Counted from the stretch's first letter, positions 26,671-35,658 are shown. The stretch: DNA of 64,000 nt from Streptomyces qaidamensis (GCF_001611795.1 NZ_CP015098.1:4650001-4714000); one strand, 5' to 3'. The notes: generated from the sequence alone by a model not told the origin. Numbers and translations: made by a program.

Positions 26671-28905
26671 ATGCGCGACCCGATGGTTCTCAGGGCCCAG
26701 AAGTTCGTCAACTCCGTGTACGGCAGCCGTACCGGCACGACCGTGGAGGAGACCGGCGAGGCCGACTGGGCGACGATGTACGCCCTGACCCGTGCCCTGC
26801 AGTACGAGCTGGGCATCACCGCCCTCTCCGACAGCTTCGGCCCCACGACGCTCAGCACCCTGACGGCGAAGTACCCCGAGCTCGACGTGGACACCGTCCC
26901 CTCGCCGGACTTCTGCCGCATCATCCAGGCCGGCCTCGCCTGCAAGGGCTACGACGGCGGCGACCTCGACGGCACCTACGGCACCCGGATCCAGGCGGCC
27001 GTCACCCGGCTCAAGACCGACATGGGCATCGAACAGGCCTTCCCCGGAGGCGCCTTGACGCCCAAGGTCTTCAAGGCCCTGCTGACGATGGACTCCTACG
27101 TCCCCGGCGCCTCGGGCAGCGGACAGGTCAGGGCCGTCCAGCAGTGGCTCAACGGCCGCTACCTGAAGCGGCAGGACTTCTACGTCATCGCCTGCGACGG
27201 GCTCGTGTCCAAGAGCACGCTCAAGGCGCTGCTTCTCGGCGTGCAGTACGAGCTGGGCATGGCGGACGGCACCGCCAACGGCAACTTCGGACCCGGTACC
27301 CAGTCGGGCCTGAAGTCGCACCCCGTGACCCAGGGCGACAAGGGCGTGTTCGTCCAGCTGTTCTCCGCCGGGATGGTTGTCAACCGGCGGCCCGCGGCCC
27401 TCACCGACACATTCGACTCCTCCCTCGCTGCCGCCGTCCGGGCCTTCCAGACCTTCGCCGCGCTCCCGGCCACGGGCGAGGGCGACTTCGCCACCTTCGC
27501 CTCCCTGCTGGCGTCCTTCGGCGACCAGTCCCGCCCGGCCAGGGCCTGCGACACCATCACGAAGATCACCCCGGCCCGGGCCGCGTCGCTCAAGGCGGCC
27601 GGGATCACGTACGTCGGCCGCTACCTCACCAACCCGAGTGCCACCTCCCTGCCGGAGAAGGCCATCCAGCCGGGTGAGCTCGCCACCATCGCCCAGCAGG
27701 GTCTGCGCTGCTTCCCGATCTACCAGACCGTCAACAACGACGCCTCGGACTTCGACTACGTCGCCGGGCGGACCGCCGGGTACGCGGCGGTCAACGCCGC
27801 CCGCGACCACGGCTTCCGGCGCGGGACCCGGATCTTCTTCGCCGTCGACTTCGACGCGATCGACGCCGAGATCACCGCGAGCGTCCTGCCCCACTTCAAG
27901 GGCGTCAAGGAGGCGATGGCGGACTCCGGCCACCCGTACGAGATCGGCGTCTACGGCTCCCGCAACGTGTGCGCGCAGGTCGGCGCGGCCGGATACTCGA
28001 CCGCGAGTTTCGTCGCCGACATGTCTCCGGGCTTCGAGGGCAACGCCGGGCACCCGCTGCCGAAGGACTGGGCCTACGACCAGTTCGTCATCCGCACCCT
28101 CGGCTCCGGTGACGGGCAGCTGGAGATCGACGCCGACATCGCCTCGGGGCGGGACACCGGGCAGGGCTCGTTCGATCCGCCGCGGCCCGCCGTCCCGGAC
28201 GTCGCCTTCGACGCGCGCCAGGTGCCGGCGCTGCGGGCCGACCTCTCGCGCTACATGCGGTCGATCGGGCGCCCGGACGCGGGCGGCATCGGCAGCGACG
28301 CGCGGCTTTACACCAACGCGCAGGCGGTCGCGGCGATCCAGGAGCAGGACGGGCTGATCACCGAGCTGTCGAAGACGTACACGATGCGCAAGGCGCTGAT
28401 CCAGACGGTCGTGTACTGGTCCATGCGCGACTACGGCCTCGCCGATCAGGCCACCGACCAGCAGGTCGCCGACCACCACCTCTCGGGCTCCGGCTCCGTG
28501 CGGGACTCGCACACCGGCATCGGCGAGATCAGCGCCGGCGACGCCATCCGGGCCTGGAACCACTGCATCGGCTGGGGCTTCGCCACCGGCGACCACCGCG
28601 ACCCGGCCGAGGACACCGACCTGTGGACGGTGTGGCAGCGGCTGAACAAGGACAACGCGTTCAGTGTGCGCACCGCGGCCCTGATCCATCTGTGGGGCAC
28701 CCGGGGCAGGCCCGGCGGTCAACTGCCCCCGGGCGACCGCGTCACGACCCCGCGGTCCATGCGCCTCGACCTCGCCGAGTTCGAGATCACCGAACTCCTG
28801 CGCCGCTACCGGGCCTGGGACCCCGACGTGGAGGCCCAGACGCACCAGAGCCTGGCCGTCTACCAGATCTTCGAGAAGTACAACAGCATCGCCCGCAACG
28901 CCTGA
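26671..28905 (+). CDS. DUF1906 (Rv2525c-like) glycoside-hydrolase-like protein
   Basis: A 744-residue multidomain protein. The N-terminal ~290 residues hold peptidoglycan-binding-like repeats (ALQYELGITALSDSFGPTTL, later VQYELGMADGTANGNFGPGT). Residues about 291-497 form the DUF1906 TIM-barrel-like domain (AGITYVGRYLTNP, then FFAVDFDA, then the VYGSRNVCA strand). The C-terminal part contains DSHTGIGEISAGDAIRAWN, reminiscent of a lytic-transglycosylase segment, but weakly. There is no signal peptide. The ATG lacks a ribosome site and lies about 9 nt after a -10-like TACGAT, suggesting a leaderless transcript. It is paired with the Tat-exported M15-like protein that follows. Confidence 0.85.
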   Translation: MRDPMVLRAQKFVNSVYGSRTGTTVEETGEADWATMYALTRALQYELGITALSDSFGPTTLSTLTAKYPELDVDTVPSPDFCRIIQAGLACKGYDGGDLDGTYGTRIQAAVTRLKTDMGIEQAFPGGALTPKVFKALLTMDSYVPGASGSGQVRAVQQWLNGRYLKRQDFYVIACDGLVSKSTLKALLLGVQYELGMADGTANGNFGPGTQSGLKSHPVTQGDKGVFVQLFSAGMVVNRRPAALTDTFDSSLAAAVRAFQTFAALPATGEGDFATFASLLASFGDQSRPARACDTITKITPARAASLKAAGITYVGRYLTNPSATSLPEKAIQPGELATIAQQGLRCFPIYQTVNNDASDFDYVAGRTAGYAAVNAARDHGFRRGTRIFFAVDFDAIDAEITASVLPHFKGVKEAMADSGHPYEIGVYGSRNVCAQVGAAGYSTASFVADMSPGFEGNAGHPLPKDWAYDQFVIRTLGSGDGQLEIDADIASGRDTGQGSFDPPRPAVPDVAFDARQVPALRADLSRYMRSIGRPDAGGIGSDARLYTNAQAVAAIQEQDGLITELSKTYTMRKALIQTVVYWSMRDYGLADQATDQQVADHHLSGSGSVRDSHTGIGEISAGDAIRAWNHCIGWGFATGDHRDPAEDTDLWTVWQRLNKDNAFSVRTAALIHLWGTRGRPGGQLPPGDRVTTPRSMRLDLAEFEITELLRRYRAWDPDVEAQTHQSLAVYQIFEKYNSIARNA

Positions 28906-28941
28906 GCGCGTGTGCGCCGAGAACTTCAGGAAGAGACTCCA

Positions 28942-29757
28942 TTGAAGCTCAACCTCCCCCGCATGTCCCGCACATCACCGGCGCCCGGCGCCGGGCACCG
29001 CCGCGTCCTGTCCCGCCGGGCGCTGCTCGGCCGGGTCGCCGCCGTCGGCGGTGCCGTGGGCGTGGCCGCCCTGCCCCTGTCCCATTTCCTGTCCCAGGCG
29101 TACGCCGACGCGAACAACCCCATACCGGCCCGCGTACGGGACGCCCTGCGCAGCGCGCAGGACCGGACCCGGCGCGTGCTGGCGGGCTCGCGCTCCCACA
29201 ACGGCTGGGAGATGGAGACCGTCGCCGACGACGGCGGCACCGTCTACACCCGCCCCGTCCCCGGCACCCCGCTGAAGGGGGTCGCCGTGCGCATGGGCGA
29301 TGTGGAGACCGTCCTCGTCCACCTGGTGCGCCGGTTCCACTACGAGGTCGACCCGCTGCGCCGGGGCGACGTCGTGGGCTGGCACGACCCCGCCGCTCTC
29401 GCCAGGAGCGGGCCCGAGTCCAATCTGGCGTCCGGCACGGCCGTGCGGATCCGGCCCGGCTTCTACCCGCGCGGTGTCCGGGGCGGCTTCTTCCCGCAGC
29501 AGGAGGTCGTGATCCGCGACATCCTCGCCGAGCTCGACGGCGTGGTCCGCTGGGGCGGTGACGACCGTACGCCCGACGAGTCGCTGTTCAGCGTGGACGT
29601 ACGGCCCGGTGACAAGAGGCTGGTCCGGGTCGCGGCGCGGATCCGCGGCTGGCAGCTGGAGCCGGGCGCCGGTGCGGGCTCCGCGGTGAACGTGCTGTCG
29701 GGCGGCCGGCGCAAGGCGGCCCGGGCGCTGGAGCGCCGTCAGCGCAGCCTGGTCTGA
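28942..29757 (+). CDS. Tat-exported M15-peptidase-like protein lacking zinc ligands
   Basis: A 271-residue protein with a Tat signal (SRRALLGRVAAVGGAVGVAA, residues about 24-43) and a C-terminal domain resembling the M15C D-Ala-D-Ala/LD-carboxypeptidase fold. Family members usually show SNHxSGTAxD, then WGGD and MHFEI. Here these read SNLASGTAVR (160-169), WGGD (204-207) and SLFSVDV (from 214), so both His ligands and the Asp are replaced. This points to a non-catalytic binder or scaffold. TTG 28942 has AGGAAGAG upstream, with GTG 28912 and ATG 28963 as alternatives. It follows the DUF1906 gene by about 35 bp. Confidence 0.7.
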   Translation: MKLNLPRMSRTSPAPGAGHRRVLSRRALLGRVAAVGGAVGVAALPLSHFLSQAYADANNPIPARVRDALRSAQDRTRRVLAGSRSHNGWEMETVADDGGTVYTRPVPGTPLKGVAVRMGDVETVLVHLVRRFHYEVDPLRRGDVVGWHDPAALARSGPESNLASGTAVRIRPGFYPRGVRGGFFPQQEVVIRDILAELDGVVRWGGDDRTPDESLFSVDVRPGDKRLVRVAARIRGWQLEPGAGAGSAVNVLSGGRRKAARALERRQRSLV

Positions 29758-29780
29758 CGGCCGGGTGAGAGCCGCATGAC

Positions 29781-29820
29781 GAAGGGGGCTTCACCGCGGT
29801 GTGCGGCGGAGCCCCCTCGG
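29781..29820. terminator. bidirectional hairpin between convergent genes
   Basis: AGGGGGCT (29783-29790) pairs with AGCCCCCT (29810-29817), with an inner CCGC/GCGG stem. It separates the M15-like gene from the convergent carboxypeptidase. Confidence 0.8.
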
Positions 29821-29836
29821 TCGTCCTGCGTGCGTC

Positions 29837-30736
29837 CTACCTGGTGAAGCCGTAGTTGAGCAGCTTCGTCGCGTCCGCCTTGCGAGCGTCCGGGCCGGTC
29901 GAGGCGAGGACCGTGCCGATGACCGTCTTGCCGTTGCGGGTGGCGGCGAAGACCAGGCAGTACTTGGCCTCCGGGCCGGAGCCGGTCTTCACGCCGATCG
30001 CGCCGCTGTAGCTGCTGAGCAGCGGGTTGGTGTTCTCCCACGGGGCCATCGTCCGCGTGCCGCCGGTCTTGGTGGTCGTCTTCGCCGTGTACTTCTTCGT
30101 CTTGACGACCGTGCGGAACGTGGAGTTCTTCATCGCTGCGCTGGCGAGCTTGGTCAGGTCGCGCGGCGTGGAGTAGTTGGCGCCGTGGCCGATGCCGTCG
30201 AACGAGTCGAAGTGGGTGTTCTTCAGACCCAGGTTCTTGGCGGTGGTGTTCATCTTGCCGATGAACGACTTCACGCGCGCCGCGCGCGTCGAGCCCGAGC
30301 CGAACTTGTCGGCGAGCGCGTACGCGGCGTCACAGCCGGACGGCAGCATCAGCCCGTACAGCAGCTGGCGGACGGTGACCTTGTCGCCGACGATCAGCTT
30401 CGCGTTGGACGCGTAGTTGTTGTCGACGATGTACTCGCTGTACGCCTTCTGGATCGTGACCTTGCTGTCCATGTTGAGGTTCGACTGCTTCAGCACCACC
30501 AGCGCCGTCATGATCTTGGTGGTCGAGCCGGTCGAGCGGCGGGTGTCGGCCGCCTTGGTGTAGAGCGACTTGCCGGTCGCGTTGTTCATCACGTAGCCGC
30601 CCTTGGCGGCGATGGAGGGCGCCGAGGCGGCCTGCGCCGGCGCGACGGTGAGGGCACCGGTCGCGAGCATGGCGCCGGTGGTCACGGCGACGGCCGCTGC
30701 TCTGCGGAGGCGGGTGCCCTGAATGCCGGTTATCAA
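29837..30736 (-). CDS. D-alanyl-D-alanine carboxypeptidase (S11 penicillin-binding protein)
   Basis: A roughly 299-residue secreted low-molecular-weight PBP that trims the terminal D-Ala of peptidoglycan stem peptides. A signal peptide (RRAAAVAVTTGAMLATGAL, then cleavage after VAPAQA) precedes the catalytic motifs STTK (SxxK), SGC (variant of SxN) and KTG. I place the start at TTG 30736, directly before the signal sequence. A longer frame to ATG 30808 would add a non-signal-like prefix across the divergent promoter. The missing membrane anchor suggests a soluble or wall-associated enzyme. Confidence 0.88.
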   Translation of the reverse strand: MITGIQGTRLRRAAAVAVTTGAMLATGALTVAPAQAASAPSIAAKGGYVMNNATGKSLYTKAADTRRSTGSTTKIMTALVVLKQSNLNMDSKVTIQKAYSEYIVDNNYASNAKLIVGDKVTVRQLLYGLMLPSGCDAAYALADKFGSGSTRAARVKSFIGKMNTTAKNLGLKNTHFDSFDGIGHGANYSTPRDLTKLASAAMKNSTFRTVVKTKKYTAKTTTKTGGTRTMAPWENTNPLLSSYSGAIGVKTGSGPEAKYCLVFAATRNGKTVIGTVLASTGPDARKADATKLLNYGFTR

Positions 30737-30825
30737 GTGAAGTACCCCGAATACGTCGAGTGCCCCAACGATGCGGCCGAGTTGAGGACGAGGGGAAAGG
30801 GGCCGCACGTGTCTGACTTGTAACT

Positions 30826-30908
30826 AGCACACGTGGTTGTGCTGTTGCCGAGGGGGACCCCTGCTTTGCCACAGATGTGTGACATACAAGTCCGCATACT
30901 GGACGTAT
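30826..30908. promoter_or_regulatory. inverted repeats in the carboxypeptidase-GntR divergent region
   Basis: AGCACA (30826-30831) and TGTGCT (30838-30843) form one inverted repeat. A second, at 30884-30908, has ATAC and GTCC paired with GGAC and GTAT around GCATACT. The second lies just upstream of the GntR gene's presumed -10 (TATGCT, 30933-30938), making it a candidate autoregulatory site. Confidence 0.45.
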
Positions 30909-30944
30909 CCCTTCATGCGTCCCTGTTGTATCTATGCTGTCGGC

Positions 30945-31595
30945 ATGACCTTGGCCGTGAAGCAACCGCCCGCCGCCGACCGCGTCTACGCCCATGTCAA
31001 GCAGGGCGTCCTGGAGCGCCGCTACGAGGGCGGCACCCTCCTCACCGAGGGCGAGCTCGCCGAAGCCGTGGGAGTCTCCCGCACACCGGTCCGCGAGGCG
31101 CTGCTCCGGCTGGAGGCCGAGGGGCTGATCCGGCTCTACCCGAAGAAGGGCGCCCTCGTCCTGCCCGTCTCCGCGCAGGAGATCGCCGACGTCGTCGAGA
31201 CACGGCTGCTCGTCGAGGAGCACGCGGCGCGCAAGGCCGTACCCGCGCCCGCCGGGCTCATCGAGCGCCTGGAGGAGCTGCTGGCCCGGCAGAAGAAGCA
31301 GGCCGCCGCCGGGGACCTCGCCGGGGCCGCCGTCACCGACCGCTGCTTCCACGCCGAGATCGTCCGCAGCGGCGGCAACGAGATCCTCTCCCGCCTCTAC
31401 GACCAGCTGCGCGACCGCCAGTTGCGGATGGGCGTCGCCGTCATGCACTCCCACCCGGACCGCATCGCCAAGACCCTCGCCGAGCACGAGGAGATCCTCG
31501 AAGCGCTGCGCTCCAACGACGCGGAGACGGCCGTCGGCCTCGTCCACCGGCACATCGGCTGGTTCTCGCACCTGGCCCGGGGGGAGGTCCGATGA
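30945..31595 (+). CDS. GntR family transcriptional regulator (FadR/FCD type)
   Basis: A 216-residue regulator. The winged helix at about residues 12-75 contains LTEGELAEAVGVSRTPVREAL, the GntR signature. The C-terminal FCD domain has VVETRLLVEEHAA and metal-ligand-type His residues in FHAEIVRSGGNEIL, HEEILEAL and the final VHRHIGWF. There is no ribosome site before the ATG. TATGCT ends 6 nt upstream, suggesting a leaderless message. The stop overlaps the MFS start (ATGA), so it probably controls that transporter. The ligand is probably a carboxylate, which is inferred. Confidence 0.9.
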   Translation: MTLAVKQPPAADRVYAHVKQGVLERRYEGGTLLTEGELAEAVGVSRTPVREALLRLEAEGLIRLYPKKGALVLPVSAQEIADVVETRLLVEEHAARKAVPAPAGLIERLEELLARQKKQAAAGDLAGAAVTDRCFHAEIVRSGGNEILSRLYDQLRDRQLRMGVAVMHSHPDRIAKTLAEHEEILEALRSNDAETAVGLVHRHIGWFSHLARGEVR

Positions 31596-32887
31596 GCGCC
31601 GTCGCGATACCCGGCGACCCACCCGGCGGCCGCCGCGCCCTGGCCGTCTGGGGCGCGGGCGTCTCGGTCTACTTCGTCGCGGTCATCTTCCGCACGTCCC
31701 TGGGCGTGGCCGGCCTCGACGCCGCCGACCGCTTCCACGTGAACGCCTCCGCCCTCTCCACCTTCTCCATCCTTCAACTGCTGGTCTACGCGGGCATGCA
31801 GATCCCCGTCGGCCTGCTGGTCGACCGGCTCGGCACCAAGAAGGTGCTGGCGCTCGGCGCGGTGCTGTTCACGGCCGGACAGCTGGGCTTCGCCTTCTCC
31901 CCCACCTACGGCATGGCGCTCGCCTCCCGCGCCCTGCTCGGCTGCGGTGACGCGCTGACGTTCATCAGCGTGCTGCGCCTGGGCAGCCGCTGGTTCCCGG
32001 CCCGCCGCGGGCCGATGGTCGCCCAATTCGCCGGACTCGTCGGCATGGCGGGCAACCTGGTCTCCACGCTCCTCCTGGCCCGGCTGCTGCACGGCATCGG
32101 CTGGACGGCGGCGTTCGCGGGCAGCGCGGCGGCCGGTGCCGTGGTGCTCGTCCTGGTGCTGCTGTTCCTCAAGGACCACCCGGAGGGCCACGAGCCCGAG
32201 CCGCTCCCGCACCAGGGCGCGGCCTACGTACGGCGCCAGATCGCCGCCTCCTGGCGCGAGCCCGGGACCCGGCTCGGCCTGTGGGTGCACTTCACCACCC
32301 AGTTCCCGGCGATGGTGTTCCTGCTGCTGTGGGGCCTGCCGTTCCTCGTCGAGGCACAGGGGCTCTCCCGGGCGGTGGCCGGCGAACTCCTCACCCTCGT
32401 CGTCCTGTCGAACATGGTGGTCGGCCTGGTCTACGGCCAGATCGTCGCCCGGCACCACGGGGCGCGGCTGCCGCTCGCGCTCGGCACGGTCGGCACGACG
32501 GCGGCCCTCTGGGCGGCGACGCTTGCCTACCCGGCGCCGCACGCCCCGATGTGGCTGCTGATCGTGCTGTGCACGGTGCTCGGGGCGTGCGGACCCGCGT
32601 CGATGATCGGTTTCGACTTCGCCCGCCCGGCCAACCCCCCCGAACGGCAGGGCACCGCCTCCGGCATCACCAACATGGGCGGCTTCGTGGCCTCCATGAC
32701 CACGCTGTTCGCGATCGGTGTGCTCCTCGACGCGACCGGCGACGACTACTCCCTGGCCTTCTCGGTGGTGTTCGTCCTCCAGGCGGTCGGGGTCTCCCAG
32801 ATCCTGCGGCTGCGCAGGCGTGCGGCCCGGCGTGAGCGGGAGCGGCTGGTGGCCAGCCGGGTGGAGACGGTGCACGTGCCCGTGTGA
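31592..32887 (+). CDS. MFS transporter
   Basis: A 431-residue 12-helix major facilitator. The loop 2-3 motif appears as LLVDRLGTKKVL, and the N-terminal half contains RTSLGVAGLDAADRFHVNAS, typical of the nitrate/sulfonate-like or cyanate-like uptake branch. GGGGAGG lies just before the ATG, which overlaps the GntR stop. The substrate is unknown. Co-translation with an FCD-type GntR suggests uptake of an organic acid. Confidence 0.88.
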   Translation: MSAVAIPGDPPGGRRALAVWGAGVSVYFVAVIFRTSLGVAGLDAADRFHVNASALSTFSILQLLVYAGMQIPVGLLVDRLGTKKVLALGAVLFTAGQLGFAFSPTYGMALASRALLGCGDALTFISVLRLGSRWFPARRGPMVAQFAGLVGMAGNLVSTLLLARLLHGIGWTAAFAGSAAAGAVVLVLVLLFLKDHPEGHEPEPLPHQGAAYVRRQIAASWREPGTRLGLWVHFTTQFPAMVFLLLWGLPFLVEAQGLSRAVAGELLTLVVLSNMVVGLVYGQIVARHHGARLPLALGTVGTTAALWAATLAYPAPHAPMWLLIVLCTVLGACGPASMIGFDFARPANPPERQGTASGITNMGGFVASMTTLFAIGVLLDATGDDYSLAFSVVFVLQAVGVSQILRLRRRAARRERERLVASRVETVHVPV

Positions 32888-32893
32888 CGTCCG

Positions 32894-33628
32894 TCAGGCG
32901 GTCGGTACGAGGGTGAGGTACGCGAGGCCGAGGACGCCGCGGTAGGTGAGCCACCGGGCGCGGTGCCGGTCGACGCGCTGCCGTGTCTCTTCCGCCAGGG
33001 GGTGACGGGGGTGCTCGGCGAGCCACACCTCGGTGTCCGCGAGGTAGCCCGACTCGAACTCCTCCCACTCGTCGAGGCTCGCGGTCTCCGTCCACTCCGG
33101 CCGGAACCCCGCGTCGATCGCCGTGCTGATGAGCGTCGCGAGGTCGGGGTGGTCCGTCACGGCGGCGTCGGGCCACATCCGGGACAGCTCGTCGGGGGTG
33201 GGGGTGCGCTGCCAGAAGCCCTCGCCGAGCAGGACGCGGCCGCGGTCGGTGACCAGGCGGCGGAGTTCCTTGAGCGCGTCGGGGAGCCGGCCGCCGAGGG
33301 CCTGGCTCGACCCCACGCACAGGACGAGGTCGGCGGGGCCGCGGGTGGTACCGGTGGCGGACTCCTCCACGAAACGGGCCCGGGAGGCCAGCCCGCGGTC
33401 CTCGGCGGCCTTCCGGCCCCGGGCCAGGTCGTCGGCGTCCAGGTCGATGCCGGTGCCGGTGGCTTCCGGAGCGGCGGCCAGGATACGGAGCATCAGTTCG
33501 CCCGAGCCGCAGCCGATGTCCAGGACCGTGGTGGGGTGGTGGCGGGTGAGGCGTCGGACGAGGGCGTCCGCCCGGGTCTCGGACAGGGGGCCGTGGAAGG
33601 TGAGGCGGGTGCGGTGGGGTGGGGTCAT
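32894..33628 (-). CDS. class I SAM-dependent methyltransferase
   Basis: A 244-residue methyltransferase. The SAM-binding motif I is VLDIGCGSGELMLRI, motif II GTGIDLDADDL and motif IV ADLVLCVGSSQALG. The C-terminal RWLTYRGVLGLAYLTLVPT is unlike UbiE and suits small-molecule enzymes. The start is ATG 33628 before TPPHRTRLTFHGPLSE. A longer frame to 33799 runs through a non-coding repeat element and is rejected. The acceptor is unknown. Confidence 0.85.
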   Translation of the reverse strand: MTPPHRTRLTFHGPLSETRADALVRRLTRHHPTTVLDIGCGSGELMLRILAAAPEATGTGIDLDADDLARGRKAAEDRGLASRARFVEESATGTTRGPADLVLCVGSSQALGGRLPDALKELRRLVTDRGRVLLGEGFWQRTPTPDELSRMWPDAAVTDHPDLATLISTAIDAGFRPEWTETASLDEWEEFESGYLADTEVWLAEHPRHPLAEETRQRVDRHRARWLTYRGVLGLAYLTLVPTA

Positions 33629-33731
33629 GCCGGGGGACGCTACGGAGGTTGTGGGGCTGCGGCACGGGGTTTTTCGGCGCTCGGCGTCGATACCCGGGCC
33701 GGGTGGGTCCGCAACCCGGCGGAGCGGGGCG

Positions 33732-33766
33732 CCTCCCCCAAGCTCTTCGAGCAGGGGGTACCCCCA
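33732..33766. repeat. Streptomyces-type interspersed palindromic element
   Basis: The sequence CCTCCCCCAAGCTCTTCGAG followed by CAGGGGGTACCCCCAG contains overlapping inverted repeats (CCCCC/GGGGG, GGGGGTACCCCC and CTCTTCGAG). I recognise it as a motif found many times between genes in Streptomyces genomes. It lies in the 226-bp gap between two minus-strand genes, which is otherwise featureless. Confidence 0.65.
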
Positions 33767-33854
33767 GCGCCCACCCGTGCCGCCCCCAGCGGCACGCATG
33801 CCCGCAGCTGAGGGCTGCGCGCGCCCACAGCGGGGGCGGCTGCACGCATGCGGG

Positions 33855-34679
33855 CTACTGCGTCACCTTGAAGTTGTTCAGGATCGCCGCTGTCAGTTCC
33901 GGGTCGCCCTCTGTCTTGAGCCTGTCGGACACCGACTCCGGGGTCACGCGGCCGCAGGCCAGACGGACGTACGTCTCCCAGTCGAGGGTGAGGGTCGCGG
34001 CGGGGCCGAGGGCCGGGGCCGTCTCCAGCGTGCCGCGGCCCTGGATGTCGACGCGGATCGTGCGCAGGAACTCGACGGGCCCGTGCACGTCGAAGACGAC
34101 CGCCGAGCTGCGCGGCGCCTGCGCGTCCTCGGCCACCACGCGCGGGAGTTCGCCGAGCAGCACGTCCCGGGCGACCAGCGCGCCGGGGGAGTCGAGGTTG
34201 CCGGGCCGGCCGAGGGCCGTGCGCAGGTCCTGCTCGTGCACCCACACGTCGAACGCGTGCCGCCGCATCGACTCTTCCAGGGTGAGCTCGCTGCCGAGCG
34301 GCCCGCGCACCTTCGTGCCCGGGTCACGCGACTCGTTGCGCAGCTGCCGGTTGCGGCGGATGATCACGTACTCCAGCTCGGAGGTCATCTCCGGCGCCGT
34401 GTGGTGGCGGCGGACGTCGACCTGCATCTCCATGTAGCGCTGGTGCTCGTTGGTGACGTGGAAGAGGTCGCGCGGCAGGCTGTGGATGGGGCGCGGGTCG
34501 CCGAGCATCTCGCAGTCCAGACCGATGACATGGGAGACCACGTCCCGCACCGACCACCCGGGGCACGGCGTCCGCCGGTTCCATTCGGCCTCCGCGAGCG
34601 GCTGGAGCAGCTCGGATATCGCTTCGATGGAGTGGGTCCAGGCGTCGGCGTAGGGCTGGAGGGTGGGATGCAGACTCAC
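33855..34679 (-). CDS. maleylpyruvate isomerase family (MDMPI, TIGR03083) mycothiol-dependent protein
   Basis: A 274-residue DinB/MDMPI-fold protein. The N-terminal WNRRTPCPGWSVRDVVSHVIG is the family signature, with a metal-binding His in the VSHV segment. Further His residues occur in RRHAFDVWVHEQDL. The C-terminal domain ends TLDWETYVRLACGRVTPESV, an SCP2-like sterol-carrier-type module common in this family. Actinobacterial members use mycothiol. GTG 34679 precedes SLHPTLQPYADAW. The substrate is not predictable. Confidence 0.85.
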   Translation of the reverse strand: MSLHPTLQPYADAWTHSIEAISELLQPLAEAEWNRRTPCPGWSVRDVVSHVIGLDCEMLGDPRPIHSLPRDLFHVTNEHQRYMEMQVDVRRHHTAPEMTSELEYVIIRRNRQLRNESRDPGTKVRGPLGSELTLEESMRRHAFDVWVHEQDLRTALGRPGNLDSPGALVARDVLLGELPRVVAEDAQAPRSSAVVFDVHGPVEFLRTIRVDIQGRGTLETAPALGPAATLTLDWETYVRLACGRVTPESVSDRLKTEGDPELTAAILNNFKVTQ

Positions 34680-34860
34680 GGAACGGGACCCCTCGGCGGT
34701 TCGGTCACGGGCAGGTGGTGGCGGCGTTGCCAGTGGGAGGTGGCGGCTGTCGGCGGGCGTCTTGCGAGCTAAGTTACGCTGCTGTGAGGCACCCCGGCAG
34801 TGCTTTCGTGTGACGATCGTAGGCCCGTGTGGACGGCTCGAATGCCAGGACGGTGGTAGT

Positions 34861-35658
34861 GTGCGCGCCTCTGTGATCCAGATCGCCGTGAACGAGGACG
34901 AATCGGTCGAAGCGCGCCGCCGACGCGTGGCGGCGACGGTCCGGGAGCAGGCCGGGGCCGACCTCGTCGTCCTGCCGGAGCTGTGGACCACGGGCGCCTT
35001 CGCCTACGAGGAGTTCGGGCGCGAGGCCGAGCCGCTCGAAGGGCCGACCTACGAGGCGATGGCGAAGGCCGCGAGCGACGCGGGTGTGTGGCTGCACGCG
35101 GGTTCCATCCCGGAGCGGGACCCCGACGGGCCGCTCTACAACACCTCTCTCGTCTTCTCCCCCTCCGGTGATCTGGCCGCCGCCTACCGCAAGATCCACC
35201 GCTTCGGCTTCGACAAGGGCGAGGCCGTGCTGATGGGTGCGGGCGCGGAGCTGGTGACGGTGCGTCTGCCCGCGACGACCCTGGGCCTGTCCACGTGCTA
35301 CGACCTGCGTTTCCCCGAGCTCTACCGCGGTCTCGTCGACGCCGGTGCCGAGACGCTCGTGGTGTCGGCGGGCTGGCCGGAGCGCCGCCGCTCCCACTGG
35401 ACACTGCTGGCCCAGGCACGGGCCGTGGAGAACCAGTCGTTCGTCCTCGCCTGCGCAACGGCCGGGACGCACGCCGGAGTCCCCCAGGCCGGTCACTCGA
35501 TCGTGGTCGACCCGTGGGGTGAGGTGCTGGCGCAGGCCGGTGCCGGCGAGGAGGTCCTCACGGTGGAGTTCGACCCGGGGAAGGTCGCGGCGACCCGGGA
35601 GCAGTTCCCGGCCCTGAAGGACCGGATGCTGGGCCTCCAGCCCCCTCGCCGGCCCTGA
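34861..35658 (+). CDS. carbon-nitrogen hydrolase (nitrilase superfamily amidase)
   Basis: A 265-residue nitrilase-superfamily hydrolase of the omega-amidase/Nit-like branch. The catalytic Glu-Lys-Cys triad is visible: Glu in VLPELWTTG, Lys in AYRKIHRFGFD and Cys in STCYDLRFPE. The C-terminal AGHSIVVDPWGEVLAQAG is family-typical. GTG 34861 is chosen because homology begins there. A longer frame from 34663 adds non-homologous sequence antisense to the neighbouring gene's leader. A cytoplasmic role in cleaving a small amide or damaged metabolite is likely. Confidence 0.88.
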   Translation: MRASVIQIAVNEDESVEARRRRVAATVREQAGADLVVLPELWTTGAFAYEEFGREAEPLEGPTYEAMAKAASDAGVWLHAGSIPERDPDGPLYNTSLVFSPSGDLAAAYRKIHRFGFDKGEAVLMGAGAELVTVRLPATTLGLSTCYDLRFPELYRGLVDAGAETLVVSAGWPERRRSHWTLLAQARAVENQSFVLACATAGTHAGVPQAGHSIVVDPWGEVLAQAGAGEEVLTVEFDPGKVAATREQFPALKDRMLGLQPPRRP

